Shown here: positions 21,401-32,500 of the stretch, one piece after another
Numbering within the stretch: the first letter of the stretch is position 1
Layout: each line of letters begins with the position of its first letter
Assembly: GCA_958450365.1 (NCBI GenBank)
Contig: CAUEEP010000724.1
Location: 2,079,501 to 2,143,500, forward strand
Direction: 5' to 3'
Source: Mesorhabditis belari
Lineage: Eukaryota; Nematoda; Chromadorea; Rhabditida; Rhabditidae
DNA length: 64,000 bases
Notes under the pieces: model-generated
What the model saw: only the letters and a program-made list of their open reading frames with translations
Databases searched by the model: none
What the model was told of the DNA's origin: nothing
Program-made: the position numbers and the translations under genes

Positions 21401-23091
21401 TTAAAATACGGCTTTTGGCAAGTGGAAAGTAGTCAAAAGTACTAATAGAAACTATCGAATAGATCGGAAGAAATCTTTTCAAACTTTTCAGGTCGGTTGG
21501 TGTCTTCGGAGTGCGGGCGTTACGGCGATCCCGTCCGTTGACCGGCAGGGAGCTCATATGTAAGTTTTCTTTGCGTAAAGAGTAACGCGTAAAGAGTAAA
21601 GAGCAGATTTGAAAGTGAATCCCATTTCTTTGAACATTTAAAGGATGTTGCCAATCGACGTCATGGATATCATCCATCCAACAAACAGGATCAGTGGAAT
21701 GGATCGGGGATGGGCGCGGCAATCGGTGGCGGCCAAGCTACAGCCGGTCGGTTCTTTGATTCGCGAAATCGGTAGGCTTGACCCGTAACTGCACAGTAAA
21801 CCAGTAAACAGCTACTTCAGTTACACTACAGTACGCTACGGTACGCTACAGTAGACAGCCGCTACAGCTCAGTGCATTAGACCACACAATCATTCCAATA
21901 CAGTACAAAACAGTGCACATCCAATCACTACAACATGCTGCAACTCACTGCTAGATTAGTACAGTACAGCATAGTACGCTATAGTACGCCACAGTACCCT
22001 ACAGTACAATATAGTACGCTACAGTACGCTATAGCACACTACAGTACTCTATAATACGCTATGGTACGCTATAGTAGGCTACAGTAGGCTACAGTATGCT
22101 ATAGTACGCTATAGTACGCTATATTACGCTACAGTACGGTACAGTACGCTATAGTACGCTACAGTACACTATAGTACGCTATAGTACGCTACAGTACACT
22201 ATAGTATGCTATAGTACGCCACAGTACGCTATAACACACTATAGCACGCCATAGTACACTACAGTACGCTACAGTACTTTTAAAACCTAGCTTAACCTTG
22301 TCTAATAAACGATCTAGAAACCATGCTCACATCAGCTACGGTTGCACTGTAGTGTACTGTAACAACTGTCTGTAGTGCTATGTCTCAAGGCGTATTGTAG
22401 CGTAGTGTAACTTTTTTTAGCAAGCCTTCAATTGAAAATCCCGATAATTTAGCACAGCTTACAAGGGAAGTAGCCCAGATTCCCACCGCCGCCCACCAGA
22501 CGCCCAAGAAGTTATAGAATAAGCTCATCAAAATGCCCAAAATTAACTGCCCACACTGCGAGATATTTGGTTTAGAAGTTTTCAACATCTTGCTTAAAGA
22601 CTTTTCGCATTTTTTGCAAAAAAGGAGGCAGATTTGCGAGGCGAGGACTCGAACCCAAGCAGAAGAGAGATTGCTCGCTTTGTATCCAAGCACCTTATCC
22701 ACTAGGCCACCAGCACACGCCGGCGTCCCTCGAAAAAAGTCTTTTAAGCGAGATGTTGAAAACTTCTCGCTGTTGAGAACTTGAGAACTTGGTTAAAAGG
22801 CTTTTTTCGCTCCAAGTCAAAATGAGTTGGTGGTCCAGTGGATAAGGTGCTTGTATACAAATCAATCATGGTCTTTTTTGCTCGGGTTCGATTCTCCTTG
22901 GGCGTGGGTGGTGGCGAGCTGGGGTACTTCTCTTGTTAGTGAAAGTAAAGGATCAAATTTTACAGGGAAAAGCTTGTTGCTCAACAAATCTGATCACGAC
23001 GCATTATGTCAGTGATATAATGATGGCCACCTATTACTATCTCGTTTATGGAGTACGAGTCGCTGGACGAGATGTCGATGTTTTGGGATAA
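15412..23091 (+). CDS. Core-1 beta-1,3-galactosyltransferase-like protein (GT31)
   Basis: A 13-exon model: 15412-15458, 15615-15721, 15775-15822, 17552-17644, 18344-18417, 18456-18550, 18776-18860, 20111-20251, 20291-20361, 21131-21203, 21492-21559, 21644-21771 and 22940-23091. All junctions keep phase and give about 393 residues, the usual size. The N-terminus is a type II Golgi anchor with a short basic tail and a hydrophobic span at about 18-34. Family landmarks are RIFCMINT and ATWARHCD, the metal-binding DDD in FLKADDDTF (193-195), [27 protein letters not shown] (274-283), and CCS at 356-358 followed by HYV. The family adds galactose to O-linked GalNAc. The Trp/Tyr-rich stretch normally before CCS is not recognisable, so it may be one of the divergent nematode paralogues rather than the main T-synthase. 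The first exon is the least certain. Confidence 0.88.
16003..16992. repeat. 11-bp minisatellite GGTTCCAATAC with periodic spacer
   Basis: Nearly 1 kb of perfect or near-perfect 11-mers is punctuated by a variant unit containing GATTCCTTTTTAATCCAATA at intervals of roughly 60-190 bp, giving a higher-order pattern. Because 11 is not a multiple of 3, long open frames on both strands are artefacts. It lies in intron 3 of the galactosyltransferase gene. Confidence 0.97.
17280..17345 (-). tRNA. tRNA-like fragment
   Basis: Minus-strand GGGTTCGAACCCCGC is a good T-arm/B box, but upstream I see no clear A box. It is intronic and probably a truncated copy. Confidence 0.3.
17375..17525. repeat. AAGAAATT minisatellite
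   Basis: Irregular AAGAAATTAAGAAATTGAG units end about 25 bp before the exon 4 acceptor. Confidence 0.85.
18135..18240. repeat. TAGCTG hexanucleotide array
   Basis: About 17 units of AGCTGT in intron 4 of the galactosyltransferase gene. Confidence 0.95.
18600..18742. repeat. AAGTAC hexanucleotide array
   Basis: AAGTAC, AAGTGC and AGGTAC units in intron 6 of the galactosyltransferase gene. Confidence 0.95.
18928..19960. repeat. Duplicate of 9341 segment plus palindromic cluster
   Basis: 18928-19260 matches the LITAF intron segment at 9341-9560, with an extra TCTAAATTTGGATCCTTATC repeat inserted. From about 19260 to 19960 several inverted GCCAAGATATTTGAGCTC units follow. The block fills most of intron 7 of the galactosyltransferase gene. 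Confidence 0.8.
20403..20700. repeat. CTACAAACTACAAGC minisatellite
   Basis: Units of about 26 bp containing CTACAAACTACAAGCCTCTG. The core also forms the outer end of the foldback at 10330-10733. It lies in intron 9. Confidence 0.9.
20877..21046. repeat. GCTCCTCCT trinucleotide-type array
   Basis: CTCCTG/CTCCTC units in intron 9. On the minus strand they read as an artificial Gly/Ala chain. Confidence 0.95.
21790..22280. repeat. TACAGTACGCTATAGTACGC minisatellite
   Basis: About 500 bp of degenerate 10-bp units in intron 12 of the galactosyltransferase gene. Confidence 0.9.
22632..22715 (-). tRNA. tRNA-like sequence, long variable region
   Basis: On the minus strand it has TGGCCTAGTGGATAAGGTGC (A box) and GGGTTCGAGTCC (B box). 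The anticodon-loop region is CTTGGATACAAAG. It lies in intron 12, about 110 bp before a related plus-strand copy. Confidence 0.45.
22825..22902 (+). tRNA. tRNA-like sequence, sibling of the previous
   Basis: TGGTCCAGTGGATAAGGTGC and GGGTTCGATTCTCC mark the two boxes. The loop region is CTTGTATACAAA. It forms an inverted pair with 22632-22715. Confidence 0.4.
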
Positions 23092-23261
23092 TGATTGATT
23101 GTTGATTGTTATGCTGATGCTTGATTGTTATGCTTTATATCTTTTGCTAAATGATTGTTATGCTAAACAATTTCCACGGGTAAACGTAAATCTTCGTGTA
23201 CTTTGTGCTCAAAGTCTTTAAACGCTTCTCTTCCAGCGCACTGGATTCTAGTTTTCTGGTT

Positions 23262-23760
23262 TTCTATCTTTCTAGTATTCTAGTTTTCTAGTTTTCTAGT
23301 TATTTAGTTATCTAGTTATCTAGCTCTCTAGCTATCTAGTTATCTAGTTATCTAGCTATCTAGTTATCTAGTTATCTAGCTCTCTAGGTCTCTAGCTCTC
23401 TAGCTATCTAGTTATCTAGTTATCTAGCTCTCTAGCTCTCTAGCTCTCTAGGTCTCTAGCTATCTAGCTATCTAGTTATCTATTTATCTAGCTCTCTAGC
23501 TATCTAGATATCTAGTTATCTAGTTATCTAGCTCTCTAGCTATCTAGTTTTCTAGTTATCTAGTTATCTAGCTATCTAGTTATCTAGTTATCTAGCTCTC
23601 TAGCTCTCTAGTTATCTAGCTCTCTAGGTCTCTAGCTCTCTAGCTCTCTAGTTTTCTAGTTTTCTAGTTTTCTCGTTATATAATCGTTTTTTCTTCACTT
23701 TCTTCACTTTCTTCACTTTCTTCACTTTCTTCACTTTCTTCACTTTCTTTTCACTTTTCA
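23262..23760. repeat. TATCTAGT and CTTCACTTT arrays
   Basis: TAGTTATC/TAGCTCTC decamers lie at 23262-23675, followed by CTTCACTTT nonamers at 23692-23755. The arrays are downstream of the galactosyltransferase stop. Confidence 0.92.
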
Positions 23761-24190
23761 CTTTCTTTATCCAGAAAAGCAAAGAATTCAGTGCTCCAGA
23801 AAGGTTTCGTTTAGATCAAAAAAGCCTCCAAAGTACTACTAAATCAATGATTTTTGTTTTTTTCCATCATAAAAAATATTTATATTTATTTCCTTTAAAA
23901 AAAAATCATTCAAAACGAAAGCACTTTGTATGGTTGGAGGGTAAAAAAACGGAAAAGAAAAGAAGAGAAAAGAAAAGAAATCAATCAAGAATCGATTTTC
24001 ACGTTAAATTTCGAAATCTTAATCAATCTTAATCAATTTTCTTCATCAATCTGAATTTAGAAACAAAAAATCATTCTTAATGTCCAAAAAATCATTCTTA
24101 AAAGTCCAAAAAAACCGAATTTGTTTGCCTAAATCACGAAATTCGGATATGAAAATGGGAAAATGTTTTTTTTTCTTTTAATTTGCAAGA

Positions 24191-24672
24191 AATAGGGGAG
24201 TGGGACAAATGCGAGCTTTTTTTGCGCATCTGGACATTTGCGCACCTTTTTTTTGCTGGAAAAGGCCTTAGGAAAGGTCGTAGAGCTTCAAAAATGTTTT
24301 CACGGAAGGGAATCGTATGCGTAGATTCCGAATTTCGACAAATCACACCTCGCTGACACGTCAAATTTGGGCTAAAAGGCAAAAACTACGCAACTTAACG
24401 CTTTTCCGCTTTCTTAGACCAAAAATCCAACGATTTCTATTGAAAAGAAAGACAAAAACTGCGGAAAAGCGTTAAGTTGCGTAGTTTTTCCTTTTAGCCC
24501 AAATTTGATGTCAGCGAGGGTGATTTGTCGAAATTCGGAATCTACGCATACGATTCCCTTCTGTGAAAACATTTTTGATGCTCTACGACCTTTCCTAAGG
24601 CCTTTTCCAGCAAAAAAAGGTGCGCAAATGTCCAGATGCGCAAAAAAAGGTCGCATTTGTCCCACCCCCAGA
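24191..24672. mobile_element. 480-bp foldback element
   Basis: The arms are about 215 bp, from GGAGTGGGACAAATGCGA to its complement TCGCATTTGTCCCACCCC. The loop around 24411-24452 (TTCTTAGACCAAAAATCCAA) occurs alone at 46868-46915, and one end occurs alone near 1680. There is no coding capacity, so this is a non-autonomous element. Confidence 0.85.
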
Positions 24673-24839
24673 AGTGGGCAAGAATTAGAGCTTAATATGA
24701 GCATAAATAAAATTTAAAATCAATTAGAAAATCACAATTTAGAAATGAGGATGTAAAGAAATGACGAAAAAAGACAAAAAGACGTTTATTAGACGTTGGG
24801 CATTTTCTAAAATGTTTCCTTTGTAGTCTGGTTGTATTG

Positions 24840-25290
24840 TATAAAGAGAAGGAAGAAGGAAGAAAGAGAAGGGAGAAAGAGAAGAAAGAAAAACCTACTT
24901 GCAAACCTACTTTAACCATATTATTAGTTTAAAAGAAAAGAGCTTTAAGGCTTAGGTTTAAAGCTCTAAAGTTAAACATTTTAAAGCAATCAATCAAGCA
25001 ATTTTAAAGATCAACAAGATAAAGATCAGTAAGATCAAGATCAGTACTGATCACGGATTACGATAAACTAAAAGAAGGAATGGTAAAGAAAGATTTCGGA
25101 GACGCGATTGAACCTTCGATCTTTATGCTTGCCTTTTTGCTTTCTAGACAAAGGCTCTAACCACTGAGCTATCTGGTTTTCTGCTTGCCGGAGAAGAAAA
25201 AGGAGAAGAGGAAGAAAGAGAAGGAAGGAAGAGAAGGAAGAAAGAGAAGGAAGAGAAGGAAGAAAGAGAAGGAAGAAAGAGAAGGAAACT
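24840..25290. repeat. GAAGGAAGAAAGAGAAG purine tracts flanking a tRNA-like sequence
   Basis: Two purine-rich tracts, about 24840-24890 and 25190-25290. The open frames through them are artefacts. Confidence 0.8.
25095..25181 (-). tRNA. tRNA-like sequence
   Basis: Minus-strand TAGCTCAGTGGTTAGAG is a textbook A box and AGGTTCAATCGC a fair B box. The anticodon loop could be TTGTCTA (GTC), with an oversized variable region of about 25 bases. Confidence 0.45.
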
Positions 25291-25324
25291 TTATAAAAGG
25301 TTGCAGTAGACATGGTTTTCAGAT

Positions 25325-25815
25325 CAGATCGGTTCGGGTTTTATCGGAGCGGATAGGATCAGGACCGATCGGGCTAGCCCGATTCGATAGGTACGACCGA
25401 TCGGGCTAGCTCGATCCCCTCTGATCCGAGCCAATAGGTCTGATCGATCAGGCTAGCCCGATCCGATCTGATCCGTCGGACAGATCGGCCTAGCCCGACT
25501 CGATCTGATCTGTTCAACCGATCAGGCTAGCCCGACCCGATCCGTCCGATTGATCGGGCTAGCTCGATTCGATCCGATCCGATTGATCTGACCGATCAGG
25601 CTAGCCCGATCCGATCCGTCCGACCGATCAGACTAGCCCGGCCCGATCAGTCCGATTGATCGAGCTAGCCCGATTGATCCGATCCGATTGATCTGACCGA
25701 TCAGGCTAGCCTGATCCGTTCCAGTTCGATGGACTCGACCGATCGGGCTAGGTCGCTCCGATCTGATCCGATTCGATAGATCCAACTGATACTAGCTCGA
25801 TCCGTTCCAATTCGA
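25325..25815. repeat. GATC-rich palindromic minisatellite
   Basis: About 500 bp of irregular 35-50-bp units, most containing the 16-bp palindrome ATCGGGCTAGCCCGAT or a one-base variant, with CCGATCCGATC between. It is intergenic. Confidence 0.92.
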
Positions 25816-26104
25816 TCTGTTTTTCCCAAAAAACCTCTAGATTGCAGAACTACGGTAACAAGGTCACATTTTAGAAAACACTTTCAATAGAAATACAAAG
25901 CCTATACGGTAGAAGACTTAGAATAAAGTAAAAACCCGTTTTTAGGGGAATCCCGCTTCAGAAATAAGCACACTATCGGTCCCTGTCCTTTCTCTCGTCA
26001 CACAAAGTTGAGAGGGGGAATTGAGTGGGGTGAATGAGTGAATGAGAAAATCGAGAACCTGAAAAGATCGTCTGTTCATGAAGCTTTAATACTGAAAGAG
26101 GTTA

Positions 26105-26445
26105 TATTCATATTAGCTTGATTAGCTTGATGTTAGCTTGATTAGCTTGATGCTAGCTTGATGTTAGCTTGATGTTAGCTTGATGTTAGCTTGATTAGCT
26201 TGATTAGCTTGATTGGCTTGATTAGCTTGATTAGCTTGATTAGCTTGATGTTAGCTTGATGTTAGCTTGATGTTAGCTTGATTAGCTTGATTAGCTTTAT
26301 TGGCTTGATTAGCTTGATTGGCTTGATTAGCTTGATTAGCTTGATGTTAGCTTGATGTTAGCTTGATTAGCTTGATTAGCTTGATTAGCTTGATTGGCTT
26401 GATTAGCTTGATTAGCTTGATGTTAGCTTGATGTTAGCTTCATTT
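26105..26445. repeat. TTAGCTTGATG minisatellite
   Basis: TTAGCTTGA and TTAGCTTGATG units lie downstream of the acetylcholine-receptor stop codon and may be inside its 3'UTR. Confidence 0.92.
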
Positions 26446-26589
26446 CCAGTCATATTTCTATAAAGTATTTAGAGCTTTAGCTTTAGAAAAGCTTGTACAA
26501 ATGTCTCTGCAAGAGTTGTGCAAATCTAGAGACGCAAAATGCTTAGTTGCTTAGTTTTGTGTGGTAAATAGGGGTTGAATTTGACTCAC

Positions 26590-29500
26590 CTATATCCTCT
26601 TGTTCCCTAAATCGGCGGCTCGTCGGAAGATGATCAAATAGGTTCCAATTGTACAGGCCAAAGCAAATAGAATGAGAAAGACACGATCCAGCACAACGGA
26701 AACGTATTTCCAATCTTCGATCACCTGAATTTGGGTTTGAATCTTGTCTGTTTCTTATCGAATCTGTTTCTTTTGATCATTAGAAGCTTTTCATTGAGCT
26801 ATAGCCGTCATTGAACTGTTAGCTATCATTGAGCTATAGCTGGCATTGAGCTGTTAGCTGTCATTGAGCGCTGTCATTGAGCTGTTAGCTGTCATTGAGC
26901 GCTGTCATTGAGCTATAGCCGTCATTGAGCTGTTAGCTATCATTGAGCTTTAGCTGTCATTGAGCTATAGCTGTCATTGAGCTATAGCCGTCATTGAGCT
27001 GTTAGCTGTCATTAAGCTGTTAGCTTTAAATTTTCAAATTTCTCTCACCTGTTTATCATCTTGATCGTTTTTCAATGAGTCAGCGATATAGGCGACACTC
27101 TCGACCGCACTCCGCACTGGGCTTACCTCACGTTGTCTGAAATATTGATCATTAAGCTCAATCAAGAACATAATCCATTCAAATATCTAGTTCAATATCT
27201 AGTTCAATATCTAGTTAAAGATCTAGTCAAATATCTACTTTATAAGGATTTAAAGTCGACTTTATAAGTCTCTATAAGTCTTTATAAGTCTTTCTAAGTC
27301 TTTATAAGTCTTTCTAAGTCTTTATAAGTCTTTCTAAGTCTTTATAAGTCTTTCTAAGTCTTTATAAGTCTTCTTTATTACTCTACTTTGAGTCTTTCTT
27401 ACCTAGGTAATGAGAAAGATGTTCCTTCGTTTGAGCTGGCTCTTCTTCGTACGCCTGGTGTTAAATAATCCATCTGAAAGATCGAATCGATTTCTAAAAC
27501 TTTTAACAAAAGAAACCTGATCCGACATCGCACTTGTGTAATGATTTTGGCCACCAATTGAGAAATTCGAGATCTGTGATGCTTTTTTCAGATTCTGTAA
27601 GAAATCGTCATCAATTTTTCGTTGTTTATTGAAAGTTGGCCAAAGTTGGTAATGCAATACGCAAGAGATGCTTACAGTTTTACTTGTAGCATGAAATAGA
27701 GAACTTTAGATGGACACTAGAAACTTTTGGCACTATAAACTACAAAAAAAAGTCGAAAAAAGACAAAAAATAATGAACTATCACACTACAAACGCTTCTA
27801 ACTTTCTTCAAATCTATCGGATTCATATGATCTATTGCTTAAAAAATAGAGAATCTCAAGAGCTTTCAAATGAACTAAAGCAGACTCTAAAAGAGGAATT
27901 CTAAAGAAAGTTAGAGTGATTTGTAGCCTAACGGACCGTAGTCGAAGCTACAAATCACTGTAACTTTCTTTAGAGCTGTTATTTTTTGTGTGCTTTAGTT
28001 CATTTGAAAGCTCTTGAGATTCTCTATTTTTTAAGCTATAGATCATATGAATCCGATAGATTTGAAGAAAGCTAGAAGCAACTTACCGGGGGACCCCGCT
28101 TCTTTGTCATTGGCTCAACTTTGAGCTCAAATATCTTGGCTTTGGATTGTCCAATTTAAATGTTTTTTAGATCATTAGATTCGCCAAGTCTTTCTCTCTC
28201 GATTGGTAAAAAAAGTATTCAAATTGAACAACCCAAAGCCAAGATATTTGAGCTTAAAGTTAGAGTGCCAATGGCAAGGGAGCGGGGCGACGGACCTGGC
28301 ACTCTAACTTTAAGCTCAAATATCTTGGCTTTGGGTTGCTCAGTTTAAATACTTTTTATACCAATCGATAGAGAAAGACTTGGCGAATTCAATGATATTA
28401 AAAATATTTAAATATATATTTAATTTAAGAATAAGAATTTAAGAAATAAGAATTTAAGGATGAGAATTTTCTGAATTTAATTCAGAAAATAATATAACTT
28501 AATATAACTCGCACGCTAATTTCATTTGATTTCTATTATTTTACATTTTACAAAAAGAAAATAGATGTTACCGCTGGATTTGGAGCAGTTGGAGGTGCCA
28601 TTCCGTTGCTTCTTTTCATTTGTCGGGGAATCGGCTGTGGTCGTTGCATGAAGAGGTATTTGGGGAGGAACTGGAATTGATTTCAAATTAGAAACTCGAA
28701 TTGATTTGAAATCTATTAGAAACTAGAATTTAGTAGAAATCTTTCAAATTTGACGAACCATTTTCTCTATTTTCTCTATTTTCTCTAATATTAGTGCACC
28801 CAAAGCTTCGCCTAAATTGCTCGAAATCTCGAGAACCGCTTATCAGAACCTATCGATGTGGGGTCGGAAAATGTAGCTGACGATGAGATCTAGTGGGGGA
28901 TTTGAATGTTGAGCTTCTGGGAAAGCTTTGGAAGCCGTAAATAGTCGCCAACTCGGCTGGGTGCACTACTATTAGAGAAAATACGGGAAATCCACAGGAT
29001 GTCCCAAAATTATCGAGCGAAATTTTTGTAAAAGCAGCAAATGGCTATGGCGTTGAGCTCATTCGAGAGCTTGTTTAAAGAGTTGTAAGCATCCAATTCG
29101 GAAGCTTTTTGTAGATAAATGTAGCCAAGAATCAGCGCTTCAAATCTCTATATAACACTTGGTACTTTTTTGAAATAAGTTAGCCATTTGCTGCTTTTAC
29201 AAAAATTTCGCTCAATAATTTTGGGACATCCTGTGGATTTCCCGTATTTTCTCTAATAGTAGTGCACCCAGCCGAGTTGGCGAGTATTTACGGCTTCCAA
29301 AGCTTTCCCAGAAGCTCAACACTCAAATCCCCCACTAGATCTCATCGTCAGCTACATTTTCCGACCCCACATCGATAGGTTCTGATAAGCGGTTCTCGAG
29401 ATTTCGAGCAATTAACGCGACGCTCACGGTGCACTAATATTACAGAGAATACGGTATTTATAAAATAAACTCAAGCCCACCTCGATGAAGACGACTTTCA

Positions 29501-32500
29501 CCCATTTCGGCATCGTGTGAGTGGCTGGTGATCGATAGAAAACATTCTAAACAAATAAACAAATCAGATTTTGATCGAAACATATAGATAATTGTCTAGG
29601 AATTGTAACTTTTATAAAAATAAACCAGCGTCACGACGGTGACGACAACGGAAAGTGTGACGAGCACCATTGTGAAGAGGAGGTAACGACCGATTAGTGG
29701 AATCACGAGAGAGGTCGACGGGATGATTTCGACTGAAATTTTGATATAAAAGCTTTTTTAAGCTTTCTAAGCTTTTTTTGAGCTTTTTTGAAGCTTCCTT
29801 AGCTTTTTTTTAAGCTTTCTAAGCCTGCTAAGCTTTTTTTAAAGCTTGCTAAGCTTTCTTTAAGTTTTCTAAGCTTTTTTTAGGCTTCTTTAAGCTTTCT
29901 AAGCTTAAAAAATAGTCTACCGTATTTACTCTATTAGTGGGGTCCTCTCTAATAGTGGGGTCGTCTGGAGGGGGGTTGAAAAAATAGTGGGGTCCTCTCT
30001 AATATTGGTAACGAAAGTGATACATCAATTGTTGATCTCTTGGATTAGTTCTTTTACTGTTTGTTAATGTTTTGTTACGGTTAAAGCTAAATAAAATATG
30101 AAGCCAAACTTGTTTTTTCAAGAATTTCGGAGAAAAATTGATATCTTTTCAACTTAAAACTTTGGTTTTATGTTCTTTTAAATTTCTCTAATAGTGGGGT
30201 CCTCTCTAATAGTGGGGTCGTCTGGAAGGGGATTGAAAAAATAGTGGGGGACCCCACTAATAGAGTAAATACGGTATTAGCAAAATTGAAGCTTTTAGAA
30301 GTTCTTGAAAAGAATTTGCCTTCATTTGATTATCGATTATCGTCTCTTGCAAAGCCGGTGATCCGGTTGAGCAAAAATGTCCGAACAACTTTTTGGAAAG
30401 TAGTTTTTGTATACTTAATTTATTTCAAAGTATTAATTGCTATATAGCAAATTGTAGCCCTTAATCTTGGCTACATTTATCTTCTAAAAGCTTTCCATTC
30501 GGATGAATACAGCTCATTTTACAAGGCCTTGAATAAGCTCTATCCGGGCATTTTTGACAATTTTCTACATCTCATTCAAGGCCTTGTAAAATGAGCTGTC
30601 TCCATCCAAATGGAAAGCTTTTAGAAGATAAATGTAGCCAAGATTAAGGGCTACAATTTGCTATATAGCAATTAATACTTTGAAATAAATTAAGTATACA
30701 AAAACTACTTTCCAAAAAGTTGTCGACAACTATTTTTCCAAAAAAGGTAATTTTGCCCAATCCTCTAGTGAAAAATCCCATATTCTAGAATGTTTAAAAT
30801 CTAATTTTTTTTGTTAAGGTTGAGCCAGGCTTTCAATTTTCAATCAGAGACTGAAAAAATGCTTGAAAAGGGGTAGAGATCTTCCTGTAGTAAGCCTGTA
30901 ACCATCCCAGGAAAGCAAAGCCAGAACTCGGCTAGACCTAGGCCGACCTAGACCAGCAGACCTAGGCCGACCTAAGTCGACCAGCAGACCAAGGCAACCC
31001 AGGCTTAGTAAAGCCAAGTCAAAATCTAGGATCTGGCTTGCCTTTGATGCTGGAAAGAGTAAAGAGTCATCTAGAGTAAAGTCAAGTCTAGAGCCAGGCC
31101 AAGAGCCGGGTCAAGAGCTAAGTCTAGAGCCAGGTCAAGAACCAGGCTAGGATTCAGGCCAAGAACCAGGCCAAGAGCCAGGCCAAAGCCAGGCCAAGAA
31201 CCAGGCTAGGATCCAGGCCAAGAACCAGGCTAGGATCCAGGTCAAGAATCAGGCTAGGATCCAGGCCAAGAACCAGGCTAGGATCCAGGCCAAGAGCCAG
31301 GCCAAGAACCAGGCTAGGATCCAGGCCAAGAGCCAGGCCAAGAACCAGGCTAGGATCCAGGCCAAGAGCCAGGCCAAGAACCAGGCTAGGATCCAGGCCA
31401 AGATCCGATCTAGTAAGCTAGAACCTAGCTTCTAGTCGAGGAAGGTTACTCTTGAAAATCACTGGTGAACTAAATCGATGGCTGAATGATATAGCATTTT
31501 GTTGGGTAGCTGAATACATTTTGCTTACAAACCCTTTCATTATAAACCCCATTATAAACCCCATTATAAACCGCATTTCTATAAGGCTAAGTTCAAGAAC
31601 TCACCCAGCAGCAAGAAGAAGACAGTCAACGAGATGAGGATCGAGATACAAAGTGAGATTTTCTCTCCACCATTTGACGGTAAATAGAAGACGAGAGCCG
31701 TTAGAAAGCTAGGCGAATTGGGTTTTTTGAACATTTTTTTTCTTATTTACCTAATGCCAACAGACGGGATCATTAGATTCACCGTGTAGAAAAGGGTTTT
31801 CCTTTTCAATTTGATCTCATAAGTGATATCGATGAATGGACTTTCGCAGCAAGGATATCTAAAGGATTTTGTGAGGATTTTGTGAGGATTTAGTGGCTAA
31901 AAATGGCCCTATCATCTGTCAGATTCATTTTATCTATTGTATCATTTGTGGAATTTGATTTGATTGTAAATTTTGATTGTAAACTTTTATCTTTCTAACA
32001 ATTTAGAACTTAAACTTGAAAGAGAGAGAGAAGGAGCTGGTCTTTTGACTCACCCTTTGACTTTGACTCAACCCTAACCCTTTCAACTCTTCCCTTTCAA
32101 CTTGTAGTCCTCTATTTTCATCAAACAATTCTCTACTTAACTCTCTTATTGTCAATCTCTTATCGTCACTCACCACTGGACAATGAAATATGATATTTGA
32201 AAAACGATCGTCACTTTTGCACGTCTGTAACTCCCTTGTCTTTACCGTATTTCTAAATATTAATATTACCATTGTGTAGCCCTTGAAAACACTAATACAC
32301 TAATAGTTTAAACTCAAAGACAACGGAGTTACAGACGCGCGAAAGTGACGATCTTTTTTTCAAATATGATATTTCATTGTCCAGTAGTGTAAGTCTCGAA
32401 TCTATTGATTGATTGATTATTGATTGATTGATCTATTGATCGACTGATCTATTGTTCTTTTAAAGTTCCAGATCTTTAGATGACCCAGGCTTCTTGTAGA

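Noticed and set aside
28565..28655. Plus-strand exon with a membrane-like sequence ([19 protein letters not shown])
   Set aside because: The same bases on the minus strand form receptor exon 13 with the conserved [11 protein letters not shown] motif, correct phase and better splice sites.
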